Shown: positions 1-10,390, numbered from the stretch's first letter. The stretch: DNA of 64,000 bases from Candidatus Dechloromonas phosphorivorans (GCA_016721185.1 JADKIP010000001.1:1-64000), one strand, 5' to 3'. The notes: a model not told the origin generated them from the letters alone. Numbers and translations are program-made.

Positions 1-796
1 TCTTGCGGCAAGCCTCAGCACAACGCTCGCCAATACGGCCAATCAAACGCGCCGGAATATGCGGCGCCGGCGCCTCTTCAATCACTTTTTGATGGCGACG
101 CTGCATCGAACAATCGCGCTCGCCGAGATAAATCGCGTTCTTGAATTCGTCGGCCAGCACCTGAATTTCCACGTGACGTGGGCTTTCCAGATACTTTTCC
201 ATGTACACCGCAGGATTATTGAAAAACTGCCCGCTTCTGGCGAGTCAACCGGACCGCATTGAGCAGCGCCGCCTCGGTATGGACAACGCGCATGCCTCGG
301 CCGCCACCACCGCCAGCCGCCTTGATAATGACCGGATAACCTACCGCCCGAGCAATGCGAACGATTTCTTTCGGATCTTCCGGCAAGGCGCCCTCGGAAC
401 CCGGAACGCAGGGCACACCAGCCTCTTTCATCGCCGCCTTGGCCGAAACCTTGTCGCCCATCAGGCGGATAGTCTCAGCGCGTGGGCCAATGAAGACGAA
501 ACCCGAGGTTTCGACACGCTCGGCAAAATCGGCATTTTCAGAGAAAAACCGTAGCCGGGATGAATTGCCTGGGCATCGGTAACTTCAGCGGCCGAAATAA
601 TCGCCGGCACGTTCAGATAACTCAGCGAAGACGGTGCGGGACCAATACAAACCGATTCATCGGCGAGCTTGACGTATTTTGCTTCGCGATCAGCCTCGGA
701 ATGGACGACGACCGTCTTGATGCCGAGTTCGCGACAGGCGCGCTGAATACGCAGCGCGATCTCGCCCCGGTTAGCAATTAGAATTTTTTCAAACAT
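1..796 (-). CDS. accC: Biotin carboxylase subunit of acetyl-CoA carboxylase, N-terminal part, frameshifted, cut by window edge
   Basis: AccC carboxylates the biotin carried by AccB using ATP and bicarbonate, the first step of fatty-acid synthesis. The N-terminus [16 protein letters not shown] is diagnostic and fixes the start at 796 rather than the preceding ATG at 799. The glycine-rich ATP-grasp loop ([11 protein letters not shown]) follows. The reading frame shifts twice: near 545, where GYGF should continue LSENADF, and near 231, where VRLTRQ should continue [17 protein letters not shown]. Each needs single bases restored at or next to short homopolymers. After correction the protein matches the family throughout, so assembly indels are more likely than gene decay. 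The 3' end lies outside the window. It sits 9 bp downstream of accB, the usual accBC order. Confidence 0.93.
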
Positions 797-805
797 CATG
801 ACGGA

Positions 806-1246
806 TTAACCGATCACAAACAGCGGCTCGCCAAATTCGACCGGCTCGCCGTTGTCCAGAAGAATGGCCTTGATCACGCCGGAAGCATCGGCCTCAATCT
901 CGTTGAGCAGCTTCATGGCTTCGATAATGGCGATTGTTTCGCCCTGCTTTACCGTCTGACCAATCTGGACAAAGGACTCGGCACCCGGCGAAGGGGAACG
1001 ATAGAAGGTACCGACCATCGGCGACTTGACGACGTGGCCTTCAGGAAATTCATCTTCGTCATCAAGATTTACCGAGGAGACCGCCGGTGCCGCAGCGGGC
1101 AGGACGTATTGCTGCATCGGTGCCGCAGCGACGGTGCCGTAATGTTTGACGATCCGTACTTTTTCTTCGCCTTCAGTAACTTCCAGTTCCGAAATGCCGG
1201 ATTCCTGAACGAGGTCGATGAGTTTCTTGAGTTTACGCAGATCCAT
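806..1246 (-). CDS. accB: Biotin carboxyl carrier protein of acetyl-CoA carboxylase
   Basis: This 146-residue protein carries the biotin cofactor between AccC and the carboxyltransferase in the cytoplasm. The N-terminus [13 protein letters not shown] is typical of AccB. A central Ala/Pro-rich linker (about residues 40-65) leads into the biotinyl-lipoyl domain (about 70-146) with the biotinylation motif EAMKLLNEI, Lys112. The frame is intact, unlike both neighbours. It is co-directional with aroQ upstream and accC downstream. A hairpin with a T-run lies just ahead of its start (1281-1302), so accB may have its own promoter or be partly uncoupled from aroQ. Confidence 0.96.
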   Translation of the reverse strand: MDLRKLKKLIDLVQESGISELEVTEGEEKVRIVKHYGTVAAAPMQQYVLPAAAPAVSSVNLDDEDEFPEGHVVKSPMVGTFYRSPSPGAESFVQIGQTVKQGETIAIIEAMKLLNEIEADASGVIKAILLDNGEPVEFGEPLFVIG

Positions 1247-1280
1247 GGATGACTCCCTTCTGTATTGCGCCGCTTGGACG

Positions 1281-1302
1281 CAAAAAGCCGGCCGAAGCCG
1301 GA
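1281..1302 (-). terminator. Intrinsic terminator or attenuator between aroQ and accB
   Basis: Read on the minus strand, a stem CCGGC/GCCGG closed by a TTCG tetraloop is followed at once by TTTTTG. It begins directly after the aroQ stop codon and ends 35 bp before the accB start, so it should terminate or attenuate aroQ transcripts. Confidence 0.6.
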
Positions 1303-1782
1303 CTATTCGATGTTGAGTTTATTAAGCAGATATTCCAGAGCCAGCATGTAGCCCTGATGACCGAGGCCACAAATGACGCCAATGGCCAGATCGGAAAATA
1401 AGAATGGTGCCGGAAAGGCTCCCAGGCGTGCCTATTGGATAAATGCACCTCGACGAACGGACTCGCCACCGCTGCCAGAGCGTCGCGCAAGGCAACGCTG
1501 GTATGGGTGTAGGCCGCCGGATTGATGATGATGGCGCGCACGCCCTGCTCGCGGGCGGCATGGATGCGCTCGATCAAGGCCCCTTCGTGATTGCTCTGGA
1601 AAGCCTCGAGCTCGACCCCGGCCGCTTCGGCCAGGCGAGCCAGCCCGACATTGATGTCCAGTCAGCGTGACTCGACCGTAATGTTCAGGTTCCCGGTGCC
1701 AAGCAGATTCAGATTTGGCCCGTGAATCACAAAGATTCCGGGCTTTCTCGATCGGCTTGGAAGCTGATTTTCGCTTCGTCAT
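1303..1782 (-). CDS. aroQ: Type II 3-dehydroquinate dehydratase, frameshifted
   Basis: AroQ dehydrates 3-dehydroquinate to 3-dehydroshikimate in the shikimate pathway. Pieces in different frames line up with the family: an N-terminal [15 protein letters not shown], then [14 protein letters not shown] (catalytic loop), [48 protein letters not shown], and the C-terminal [13 protein letters not shown] ending at 1303. At least four single-base shifts (near 1735, 1695, 1660 and 1400) are needed to join them. Such a density of indels in an essential biosynthetic gene argues for sequencing error. The start at 1782 is inferred from the N-terminal extension and is uncertain. Confidence 0.85.
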
Positions 1783-1821
1783 GGCTGCAAGTTTGCCGCA
1801 ATTAGGCGCATTTTGTCTAGT

Positions 1822-2409
1822 CTACTCAGCAAGCAGGGCACGCAGGGCATCCGCCCTGATTCGCTCACGCGTCCGACCGTCACGGTGCTTCAGACTCACT
1901 CTTTCCTGCTGGCGGGAAAAAATAACCAGATTGGCCTCGACAGTATCCGTCTGGATAAGCAGTACGGCTTCGACACGATCATTGCGCGCATCGACATGCC
2001 CGACATTGATGACGCGATTGAGGAGAAATATCTCGAACTCCTTGGCGCTATCGGCAACAACAGGATGTCGATTCTGGAGTGCTCGCCAGCTGTGCCATCA
2101 AGCACTGAACCGGTCAGGTAAGGATGAAACTCGGCGAGCAAATCAAGCAGTTCAATGCCGTGTGGCGCAAGGCTTCAATCAGCTCGGCGTGACCTTCTTC
2201 CTGGTAAAGGCTGCGATAAGCCCGCAATTCAGCCTCAACTTCGGCGTTATCTGAAACGGACTATGTTCAGGCAAGCCGAGCTGGCGGGCAGCCTTGCGCT
2301 TGGCCTGGTGATAATCAGTAATGCCATCTTCCGCCATCAGACGGGCAGCGGCACTGGCGATGTTAGCCCGGTGACTGGCGCTTGGGCGTTGGCTTTCGCG
2401 ACGGGGCAT
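1822..2409 (-). CDS. Conserved hypothetical protein, possibly nucleotidyltransferase-like, frameshifted
   Basis: Three minus-strand pieces in different frames form one conserved protein: MPRRESQRPSASHRAN leading to AARLMAEDGITDYHQAKRKA, then LLAEFHPYLTGSVLDGTAGE followed by a short acidic segment (HSRIDILL), then ERVSLKHRDGRTRERIRADA ending LLAE at 1822. The LTGSVLDG...SRIDI segment resembles the G-S and D-x-D layout of nucleotidyltransferases, but I cannot assign a substrate. At least two indels (near 2230 and between 1895 and 2060) break it. Start 2409 is the ATG next to the conserved MPRRE; an in-frame ATG at 2439 also exists. It lies 39 bp upstream of aroQ and diverges from mpl. Confidence 0.6.
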
Positions 2410-2456
2410 GGCGGCTCGATCAGGGTAAAATCGCCCCATTCTAACGGGTCTATGAC

Positions 2457-3796
2457 ATGCACATTCATATTCTGGGTATCTGCGGCACCTTCATGGGCGG
2501 TGTCGCGCAACTGGCCGTCGCTTCCGGCCACAAGGTCACGGGCTGCGACGCCAACGTCTATCCGCCGATGAGCGACCAGCCGCGCCGCGGGCGTTGAATT
2601 GATTGAAGGCTTTGACCCTTAGCCAACTGGCGCTGCAACCCGACGTTTTCGTCATCGGCAATGCCATTTCGCGTGGCAACCCGCTCGAAGCCGTGCTCGA
2701 CAAAGGCTTGCCTTACATCTCCGGCCCGCAATGGCTGGCCGAACAGGTGCTGCACGGCCGCTGGGTGCTCGGCGTCGCCGGCACGCATGGCAAAACGACG
2801 ACCGCCTCGATGCTGGCCTGGATCCTCGAAGACGCCAATATGCAGCCAGGCTTCCTGATCGGCGGCGTGCCGCTGAATTTCGGCGTTTCGGCCCTGACTC
2901 GGCGAGACGCCTTTCTTTGTCATCGAAGCCGACGAATACGACACAGCCTTCTGCGACAAGCGTTCAAAATTCGTCCATTACCGGCCGCGTACCGTCGTTC
3001 TGAACAATCTGGAATTCGATCACGCCGACATCTTCGCCGATCTGGGTGCTATCGAAACGCAGTTTCACCACCTGTCCGCACCCTGCCCGCCTCCGGCCTG
3101 ATTGTTTCCAATGCGGCCGAGGCCAGTCTGGAGCGCGTTCTGCAACGCGGTTGCTGGACGCCGGTCGAGCGTTTCAACACCCCAGCCGGCTACCGGGTCA
3201 CTGGCGACGACGCCAGCGGCGAGCTGATTCTGTATGGTATCGATGGCGAAATCGGCCGTGCCGTCTGGCAGCTATCCGGCGAGCACAACCGGGCCAACGC
3301 CTGCGCTGCACTGATCGCCGCCCGCCACGCGGGCGTGCCGCTCGACAAGGGGCTGGAGGCGCTTTCCCGCTTCGGCAACGTCAAACGGCGGATGGAGGTC
3401 CGTGGTGAAGTGGCGGGCGTCACGGTCTACGACGATTTTGCCCACCATCCGACCGCTATCGCCACGACCGTCGCCGGTTTGCGGCGCAAGGTCGGCCAGG
3501 CCCGCATTCTGGCGGTGCTTGAACCGCGCTCCAACACAATGAAACTGGGTGCCATGAAGAGTCAGCTCCCCGGCAGCTTGAGCGAAGTCGACGCAGCCTT
3601 TTGCTATGCCGCCAATCTGGGCTGGGATGCTCACGAAGCGCTGGCGCCGATGGGAGAACGGGCCGTGGTTGAAGACAACCTGGAACAACTGGTCAGCAAA
3701 ATCGTCGCTACTTCCCGGGCCGGCGACCATATTCTGGTCATGAGTAACGGCGGGTTCGGTGGTATTCACGAAGTGCTGGCGGCGCTCGCAAGGTAA
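2457..3796 (+). CDS. mpl: UDP-N-acetylmuramate:L-alanyl-gamma-D-glutamyl-meso-diaminopimelate ligase, frameshifted
   Basis: Mpl recycles peptidoglycan by ligating murein tripeptide to UDP-MurNAc. The start [20 protein letters not shown] is the conserved Rossmann-like N-terminus. [17 protein letters not shown] is the Mur-ligase ATP loop, [13 protein letters not shown] and [10 protein letters not shown] the metal and substrate region, and [10 protein letters not shown] the C-terminal ligase motif. The frame breaks near 2585, 2895 and 3065, each restored by one base, so the intact gene spans about 446 codons as usual for Mpl. It faces maeB, with a hairpin and one copy of the GTYGACCGCAG word between the two stop codons. 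Confidence 0.9.
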
Positions 3797-3825
3797 ATTG
3801 CCGCTGCCAACGGAATAGCCGCTTC

Positions 3826-3836
3826 CTGCGGTCAAC
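3826..3836 (-). repeat. Intergenic copy of the GTYGACCGCAG word
   Basis: The minus strand reads GTTGACCGCAG, one of 20 exact copies in the window. It sits 30 bp past the mpl stop, between convergent genes. Confidence 0.85.
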
Positions 3837-3892
3837 CGTAAAAACTGGCCAATTTCCGGACTCAATTCTTCATTTTCCCGGATACCCAGGCA

Positions 3893-3929
3893 ATAAAAAC
3901 CGGCCGTCCCTTGATCAGGTGACGGCCGG
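3893..3929 (-). terminator. Intrinsic terminator of maeB
   Basis: Inverted repeat CCGGCCGTC (3900-3908) and GACGGCCGG (3921-3929). On the minus strand it is followed by TTTTTATTG, a good U-tract for maeB, whose stop codon is about 55 bp upstream in the direction of transcription. No matching T-run exists for the plus strand. Confidence 0.65.
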
Positions 3930-3981
3930 CCAGCAAACCATGCCATTCCCCGAGAAAATGCTCAGGGATCGCACCGCCGAA

Positions 3982-6250
3982 TTAACGCACCATCGACTCC
4001 ACCACCGCCAAGGCCGTCATGTTGACCAAGCGGCGGACTGTCGCGGTAGCAGTCAGCACATGCACCGGACGCGCCGTACCCAGCAGAATCGGGCCAATCG
4101 TCACACCTTCACCACCGGTCATCTTGATCAGATTGTAGGCAATGCTGGCAGCGTCGATATTCGGCATCACCAACAAGTTGGCTTCGCCCTTGAGCGGTGA
4201 GTCGGGATTCGCTTCTTGACGAATGTCCTCGGACAAAGCCGAGTCGCCATGCATTTCACCATCAATTTCGATTTCACCCGCCGACATTGCCGACACCAAA
4301 GTGGCTGCACGGCTCATCTTCCTGGCTGATTCGGAATTGCTGGAACCAAAATTGGAGTGCGACAGCAGCGCGACCTTTGGATGAACACCAAAACGTTTGA
4401 CCTGTTCGGCTGCCATCACGGTCATTTCGGCAATTTCCTCCGCCGTCGGGTTCTCGTTCACATGCGTATCGCAGATAAACAGCGAACGTGCCGGCAACAT
4501 CAGATAATTCATCGCCGCCAACACGGTCACGCCCTCGCGTTTGCCGATTACATGATCAATCACCCCAAGGTGATGGCTGAACTGCCCGGTCATGCCGCAG
4601 ATCAGGCCATCGGCATAACCCAGCTTCAGCAACATCGAGCCGATCAGCGTTGGCTTGCGGCGCATCGCCTCTTTGGCGATCGCCGGCGTCACGCCGCTGC
4701 GGGCCATCAGCTTGTGGTACGCCGTCCAGCACTCCCGAAAACGCTCGTCCGACTCCGGATTGACAATATCGAAATCGACCCCCGGCCGGATACGCAGCTT
4801 GGCTTTTTCGAGGCGATGTTCGATCACGCCGGGACGGCCGATCAGAATCGGGCGGGCAAATTTTTCTTCGATAACTACCTGAGCGGCGCGCAGCACACGC
4901 TCATCTTCCGGCAAAATGATGCGCTTGCCCTGAGCCTGATGGGCGGCCTGGAAAATGGCTCGCATGCCGACACCGGTGTGATAGACGAACTCGGAGAGCT
5001 TGGCGCGGTAGGCATCAAAATCAGTAATCGGCCGCGTTGCCACGCCGGAATCCATTGCGGCCTGAGCCACGGCCGGGGCGATCTTGACGATCAGGCGCGG
5101 GTCGAACGGCTTCGGAATCAGGTATTCCGGGCCGAAAGACAGGTCATGGCCGGGATAGGCCATGGCGACTTCATCGGTCACTTCGGCTTCAGCCAGTTCG
5201 GCAATGGCGCGAACGCTGGCCATCTTCATTTCTTCGGTAATGCGGGTAGCGCCGACATCGAGCGCGCCACGGAAGATGAAGGGGAAGCAGAGGACGTTGT
5301 TGACCTGATTCACATAGTCGGAACGGCCGGTGGCAATGATGACGTCGGGCCGCACGGCTTTGGCCAGTTCCGGCATGATTTCCGGAGTCGGGTTGGCGAG
5401 AGCGAAAACCATTGGCTTTTCGCCCATGCTCGCGACCATTTCCTGCTTCAGCACGCCTGCAGCGGAGAGGCCGAGGAAGACATCGGCCCCGACCATCGCA
5501 TCGCCCAGCGTGCGATTGCTCGTTTCGCGGGCGTAACGCGCCTTGGTTTCGTCCATGCCGCCCGGACGACCGACGTAGATCACGCCCTTTGAGTCGCAAA
5601 CCGTGATGTTCTCGCGCTTGACACCGAGATCGCACCACAGGTTGAGACAGGAAATGGCGGCAGCACCGGCACCGGAACAAACCACCTGGATTTCGTCGAT
5701 TTTCTTGTCGACAACTTTCAGGCCGTTCAGCATGGCGGCAGCAGAAATAATCGCCGTGCCGTGCTGATCGTCGTGGAAAACGGGGATATTCATCCGCTCT
5801 TTGAGCTTCTCTTCAATATAGAAGCACTCCGGCGCCTTGATGTCTTCGAGGTTGATACCGCCGAGCGTCGGCTCCATCGCGGCAATCATGTCGATCAGCT
5901 TATCGGGGTCGTTCTCGGCCAGTTCGATGTCGAAGACGTCAATACCGGCGAACTTCTTGAACAAACAGCCCTTGCCTTCCATCACCGGCTTGGCGGCCAG
6001 CGGGCCGATATTGCCGAGGCCGAGGACGGCGGTACCGTTGGTAATCACGCCAACCAGATTGGCGCGCGAGGTACCAAGCGGCAGTGGCCGGATCTTCGAC
6101 AATCGCGTCACAAGCCGCGGCCACGCCCGGCGAGTAAGCCAGCGCCAGATCGCGCTGATTGGTCAGGCCCTTGGTCGGACGAACGGAAATCTTGCCCGGC
6201 GTGGGCCAGCGATGGTATTCAAGTGCAGCTTCGCGCAAATCTTTTTCCAC
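3982..6250 (-). CDS. maeB: NADP-dependent malic enzyme with phosphotransacetylase-like C-terminal domain, frameshifted near 6085
   Basis: MaeB oxidatively decarboxylates malate to pyruvate with NADP reduction. The N-terminal 55 residues ([20 protein letters not shown], then [18 protein letters not shown]) are in one frame and the remaining ~700 in another, starting [21 protein letters not shown] short indel near 6070-6095 separates them. The catalytic domain shows [20 protein letters not shown] and HDDQHGTAI motifs; the second half (from about residue 440, [14 protein letters not shown] onward) is the PTA-like regulatory domain that binds acetyl-CoA in this family. About 755 residues in all, the usual size. 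A good upstream gap of 470 bp probably holds its promoter. Confidence 0.93.
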
Positions 6251-6704
6251 GAAATCTCCTTGGGTTTTCTGCTGTGAGGGAAAACCCTAAAGAGTACTCC
6301 AAAGCGCCAGGAGATGGAATGAAGCGGTGCTGGAAAGTTAGGGTGCTCAGCGCCGAATGAATGCTTAAAACAATCGTCATAGAAATTTGTCGCCAAGTTG
6401 CGCCACAGCTTTCCGAACACAACGAATTTGCAGACTTCTGCGGTCAACTCATAAAAACTGACGGAATCCAGACAATTTCTATCCGCAGAGTGACGGTACT
6501 CAGCAAGCACCGTCGGCCATGTGCGTGCTCCGGTTGTCCGCTCAGCAGCTTGATCACTTGGTGTTCATGGCGGTTTACAACAAAGGGGAAATTGCCGATT
6601 CAATGGTTGGCGGCAAAAATCTGGAACGGGAAATGCTTCTATCCAAGTGCAATTCTGGATTCAAGCTTTCGCTTTCAACTTCCGTTAAAGAACTTATGTA
6701 GCAC
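6251..6704. other. Gene-poor intergenic stretch between maeB and the AAA ATPase gene
   Basis: No convincing gene is visible. A 60-codon plus-strand ORF (6519-6701) ends just ahead of the ATPase ribosome-binding site, but I recognise nothing in it. The stretch holds one minus-strand copy of GTTGACCGCAG at 6438-6448 and should contain the divergent promoters of maeB and the ATPase gene. Its base composition is more AT-rich than its neighbours. Confidence 0.5.
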
Positions 6705-6719
6705 AAGGAGGACGTCATC

Positions 6720-7685
6720 ATGGCCCATAGCGATTTCCGACTTTCGGTCGCTGAAGAGCGCACCATCTACCACGTGGCCGACATTGAGCGAGCCATTGAG
6801 GACGCCGCTGGCAACCGCAACGAAGCCCTGAGCTGCCTCTACGAAAAGATGAAGCAACGCGGTGGCGGCCGCTTCCTGGTCCGCCCCAACGGCCCGGACA
6901 TGATCGACGGCCTTTACGACTCCTGCCCGAATTTCCGCGAAGTCATCGACGACCTGAAGAAATACGTCGCGCTGTCAGTTGCCGGCAACGAGCCGATGAG
7001 TTTCACGCCCATTCTGTTGCTCGGCGAACCGGGCATCGGCAAGACGCATTTTGCCCGCGAACTGGCCAATTCACTGGGTACCGGCCACGAATTCATCTCG
7101 ATGAGTTCGCTGACTGCCGGCTGGGTGCTGTCCGGGGCTTCCTCGCAGTGGAGCAATGCCAAGCCGGGCAAGGTGGCGCACACCTTGGTGCATGGCGACT
7201 TTGCCAACCCCATCGTGGTGCTCGACGAAGTCGACAAGGCGGGCGGCGATTCCCGCTACGACCCGATGGGCGCGCTTTACGGCCTGCTCGAACGGGATAC
7301 TGCGCGTGCCTTCAAGGATGAGTTTATCGATATCGACATCGACGCCTCGCACATCCTGTGGGTGACCACGGCCAACGACGAGCGCGCCATCCCGGAACCG
7401 ATTCTCAACCGGATGAACGTCTACGAAGTGCCGCGCCCGGACCACGATGCGGCGCTGCGCATTGCTGCAACGCTCTATCGCGAAATCGTCGCTGAGCACG
7501 ATTGGGGTTTCCCGCCGGAAGCCGAGGAAAGTGTACTCGAACGCCTCGGCTCGTTGCCGCCGCGCGACATGCGCAAACGCCTGATGGCAGCCTTCGGCAG
7601 CGCCAAACTTGAAGGCCGCAACTGCCTTGAAGAGGGCGATTTCGAGGTGGCGCGGATAGGGCGCAGCCGGAAGATCGGCTTTTGA
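6720..7685 (+). CDS. AAA family ATPase with Lon-like core, no protease domain
   Basis: 321 residues. The Walker A loop GEPGIGKTH (about 102-110) is followed by Walker B IVVLDEVDKAG (165-175), a sensor-1 region ILWVTTANDERAIPEPILNR, and a C-terminal helical lid with LPPRDMRKRL. The layout resembles the ATPase core of Lon, but there is no Ser-Lys protease domain and no long N-terminal domain, so this is a stand-alone remodelling ATPase or chaperone of unknown client. The start is decided by a perfect AAGGAGG eight bases upstream (6705-6711). It converges with the nickel permease gene with only two bases between the stops. Whether it serves hydrogenase maturation is a guess from position only. 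Confidence 0.75.
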   Translation: MAHSDFRLSVAEERTIYHVADIERAIEDAAGNRNEALSCLYEKMKQRGGGRFLVRPNGPDMIDGLYDSCPNFREVIDDLKKYVALSVAGNEPMSFTPILLLGEPGIGKTHFARELANSLGTGHEFISMSSLTAGWVLSGASSQWSNAKPGKVAHTLVHGDFANPIVVLDEVDKAGGDSRYDPMGALYGLLERDTARAFKDEFIDIDIDASHILWVTTANDERAIPEPILNRMNVYEVPRPDHDAALRIAATLYREIVAEHDWGFPPEAEESVLERLGSLPPRDMRKRLMAAFGSAKLEGRNCLEEGDFEVARIGRSRKIGF

Positions 7686-7687
7686 AA

Positions 7688-8497
7688 CTAGGTGTGCGCG
7701 GCGCGCCGGGATAAACGGAGCGCCGCGACAAAACTTAGCGCAATGATGGCGACCAACAGAAAGCCAAATAGCAACTCTTTGCCATCGCTCCAGGCATCGA
7801 CTGTCGGTGACAGCAGCTTGGCGGCGCCAAATGCCGCAACCAGCAAACTGACACCGGAAACCACCAAGCCCATGACGCGCGACGCGATCAGTGCTACCTG
7901 ATCGGCGCGGGCAATCAGGCGGGCGATCCACAGGCCGTTTATGCCATCGGTCAGCAGCATGCCAAGCATAAACAGCATGGCAAGCAGCAGCGCATGCTGC
8001 CAGCCGCCAAACCGGGTTGCGGTCAGGGCAAAGAAGGCGGCTTGCGAAAGCGTGTCGAAGGAAAGCGCGAACAGCGCGCCGACCAGCACGATCAGCACCG
8101 GATTTGAAATCTGGCGCAAATTACCGAGCCAGCGCCCCTTGAGGCCGACCGGCTGGACCATTTCATCAGGCCCGGCGCGCAGCACGGCGGCCAGATTGAG
8201 ACTGCCGAGGGCAATCAGGAAGGCGATGGAAATCACCGAGCCGAGCAGGCCAAACCATGCCGGCACCGCCCATTGCCCGGCAATGGCCGAAACGCCGAGG
8301 GCAATCGCCATGACCACGGCACCGTGACCGAGCGAGAACAGGGTGCCGCAATAGCGCGCCAGCCGTGGATTGCGGTGGGCGTTGTAGCGGGTAAGGCCAT
8401 CGATGGTGGCCAGATGGTCGGCATCGAAACCGTGCTTCATGCCGAGCACAAAGGTCAGGATAAGAAGTGACAGCCAATCGGTGGGCAGATTTTCCAT
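7688..8497 (-). CDS. NiCoT-family nickel/cobalt transporter
   Basis: A 269-residue inner-membrane protein with about seven hydrophobic segments. The family signature HGFDADH in the first helix (residues 22-28) binds Ni2+ or Co2+, and LGHGAVV forms the second conserved motif (about 56-62). It is the last gene of the minus-strand hydrogenase-maturation block, so it most likely supplies nickel for the [NiFe] active site, as HupN/HoxN do. It is slightly shorter than classical HoxN (about 350 residues). Confidence 0.85.
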   Translation of the reverse strand: MENLPTDWLSLLILTFVLGMKHGFDADHLATIDGLTRYNAHRNPRLARYCGTLFSLGHGAVVMAIALGVSAIAGQWAVPAWFGLLGSVISIAFLIALGSLNLAAVLRAGPDEMVQPVGLKGRWLGNLRQISNPVLIVLVGALFALSFDTLSQAAFFALTATRFGGWQHALLLAMLFMLGMLLTDGINGLWIARLIARADQVALIASRVMGLVVSGVSLLVAAFGAAKLLSPTVDAWSDGKELLFGFLLVAIIALSFVAALRLSRRAAHT

Positions 8498-8545
8498 AGC
8501 GTTTGTATGAAGGCGTCAATAATTCTCAGTGCAGGCTGATGGGCT

Positions 8546-10222
8546 TTAAACGGGAACTTTCCAGTCGAGATCGCGGTGGCGGGCCAGGTGGCGCGGCGTC
8601 CAGGAATGCGGCGTCCGCGTCACGAAATGATAGCGCGCGACATGGTAGGACGGGTCGAAGCCATAGAAATTACGACGCATTTCCTGCAACTCTTCCTGGC
8701 GATAGGCGGCCAGCGGCTTGATTGCTTCATCGCTCTGGCGTTTGGCACGCTTGGCGGCGAGTCGTTGAGCAATATCGGGCGCTGCCGCCAGCTCGGCGGC
8801 CCGGCGGGCGACATCGATCGTGAAGCCGGGACCGGGCAGGCAGGCGTCGTAAAAGCCGAGCCTGACGGCTTCGGTCGCCGTCATCGGCAAGCGGTGGCGC
8901 ATGATGTCACGTGCCCCGTCGACGCCGACGCGAGGCGGCAACAGATAGGTCCAGAATTCCGAACCGTACAAATTGCCCATATTCTTGTAGTGCGGGTTGA
9001 GCATCACCCCATCCCGCGCCCAGACGAAATCGGCGGCGCGGGCCAGAAAGCAGCCGCCGGCGCCGGCGTTGCCAGCCAGCGCGGCTACGGTCAACTGGGT
9101 TTCACAGCACAAAATAGCCTCGGCCAGATCGTCGATGGCGTTGATGTTGGCCCAGGATTCGTCAGCCGGGCTTTCCGCCGCCTCGATGGTGTTCAGATGC
9201 ACGCCGTTCGACCAGAAATCACTGCCACCGCGCAAGACGATGAGTTTAGTCGGCCGCGTCGTCGCCCACTGGAAAGCCTCAGTCAGGCGCAGGCATTGGG
9301 CGGTGCTCATCGCGCCGTTGTAGAACTCGAAGGCGAGAAAGCCGACACCGGCCGCTTCTTCGTAACTGATGTCCTGCCAGGTCGGGGTCGGCGATTTCCA
9401 GTAGCCGGCCAGCGGCAGTTCGGGAAGTTCCCGTGCGGCCGGCAGGGCCAGCGTTACCGGCAGTTTGATGCCGCCCACCGTTTTGACATGGCCGATCCAG
9501 AGCGCGCCATCCTTGGTCGCCCGGCAGATCGCTGTTTGCCGACGACCGAGCAGTTCCCCCGGCTCGCCGCGCAAAGCGGCTTCGGGCCAAGCGTCGAACA
9601 AATGGCAGGTCTGACCGAATAACTGATCGGCGACGCCGGGAAAACCATCCGCCGCGTTCAGCCGGGCAAGAATTTCAGCCGTCGTCTGCTGCGCCCAGTC
9701 GATGGCACGATCGGCCTGCGTCATCAGCGCATGGGCTTTTCCAGCCACCTGTTGCGGCGTGAAATTTCCGCTGAAATAGCGGTCGACCGCAGCAATCACC
9801 GCCCGCACCGCGGCTTCGGTCACTTCGTTGCGATAAATCGACGATTTCAGTGCGTTCCGCAGCGGAAAGGTCGCCGAGGCCCAGACCGGCCCGGCATCCA
9901 TCTCGGCTTCGGCCTGCAAGACGGTAACGCCCCACGCCGGTACGGCCTGCTGGATAGCCCAATCGAGCGCCGACGGGCCGCGATCACCGACGATGCCCGG
10001 ATGCACGACCAGACAAACATGGCGCGACCAGATTGCTTCGGGAATCGCCCGTTTGAGGAACGGCGCCAGAATCAGATCGGGCGCAAACAGCGCCACCGCC
10101 TCTTCATTCACCGCGTCGGCAATATCGAATTCGATACTGATTTCATGGCCGCGCTGGCTCAATTCGCAAAAGAGGCGCTGGGTCAGGCTGTTGAAGCTGT
10201 GCGTTATGAATAGGATGCGCAT
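8546..10222 (-). CDS. hypX: Hydrogenase maturation factor HypX (formyltransferase / enoyl-CoA hydratase fusion)
   Basis: 558 residues. HypX makes the CO ligand of the [NiFe] active site from the formyl group of formyl-tetrahydrofolate under aerobic conditions. The N-terminal half is a formyl-transferase fold (VVHPGIVGDRGPSALDWAI carries the HPG and catalytic Asp); the C-terminal half, from about residue 275, is crotonase-like (FLAFEFYNGAMSTAQ, ALAGNAGAGGCFLA, LNPHYKNMGN). Both domains are complete. It lies downstream of hypCDE in the same direction, with a small plus-strand gene in between. Its presence suggests an oxygen-tolerant or aerobically made hydrogenase. Confidence 0.93.
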   Translation of the reverse strand: MRILFITHSFNSLTQRLFCELSQRGHEISIEFDIADAVNEEAVALFAPDLILAPFLKRAIPEAIWSRHVCLVVHPGIVGDRGPSALDWAIQQAVPAWGVTVLQAEAEMDAGPVWASATFPLRNALKSSIYRNEVTEAAVRAVIAAVDRYFSGNFTPQQVAGKAHALMTQADRAIDWAQQTTAEILARLNAADGFPGVADQLFGQTCHLFDAWPEAALRGEPGELLGRRQTAICRATKDGALWIGHVKTVGGIKLPVTLALPAARELPELPLAGYWKSPTPTWQDISYEEAAGVGFLAFEFYNGAMSTAQCLRLTEAFQWATTRPTKLIVLRGGSDFWSNGVHLNTIEAAESPADESWANINAIDDLAEAILCCETQLTVAALAGNAGAGGCFLARAADFVWARDGVMLNPHYKNMGNLYGSEFWTYLLPPRVGVDGARDIMRHRLPMTATEAVRLGFYDACLPGPGFTIDVARRAAELAAAPDIAQRLAAKRAKRQSDEAIKPLAAYRQEELQEMRRNFYGFDPSYHVARYHFVTRTPHSWTPRHLARHRDLDWKVPV

Positions 10223-10390
10223 ACCAATCGGGTTTCTTCGGGCCAGGCAAAAACACTGCGTTCAAGCAGGCCAATGCTTGGCTGGATGTACTTTTTCACC
10301 CGGCATAGACCTATAACTTTCGCGATATTTTGCAATTGCGTGGTTTTAGTTAGCATGGTGCAGAAGAAAAAATTCAGGGAAATCAATATC

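Noticed and set aside
4357..5592. A 411-codon plus-strand ORF opposite maeB
   Set aside because: Mirror image of the malic-enzyme gene, with no family-like sequence and atypical composition; high-GC genes often leave such open frames.
6519..6701. A 60-codon ORF just ahead of the AAA ATPase gene
   Set aside because: No family resemblance and no good ribosome-binding site; described only as part of the gap.
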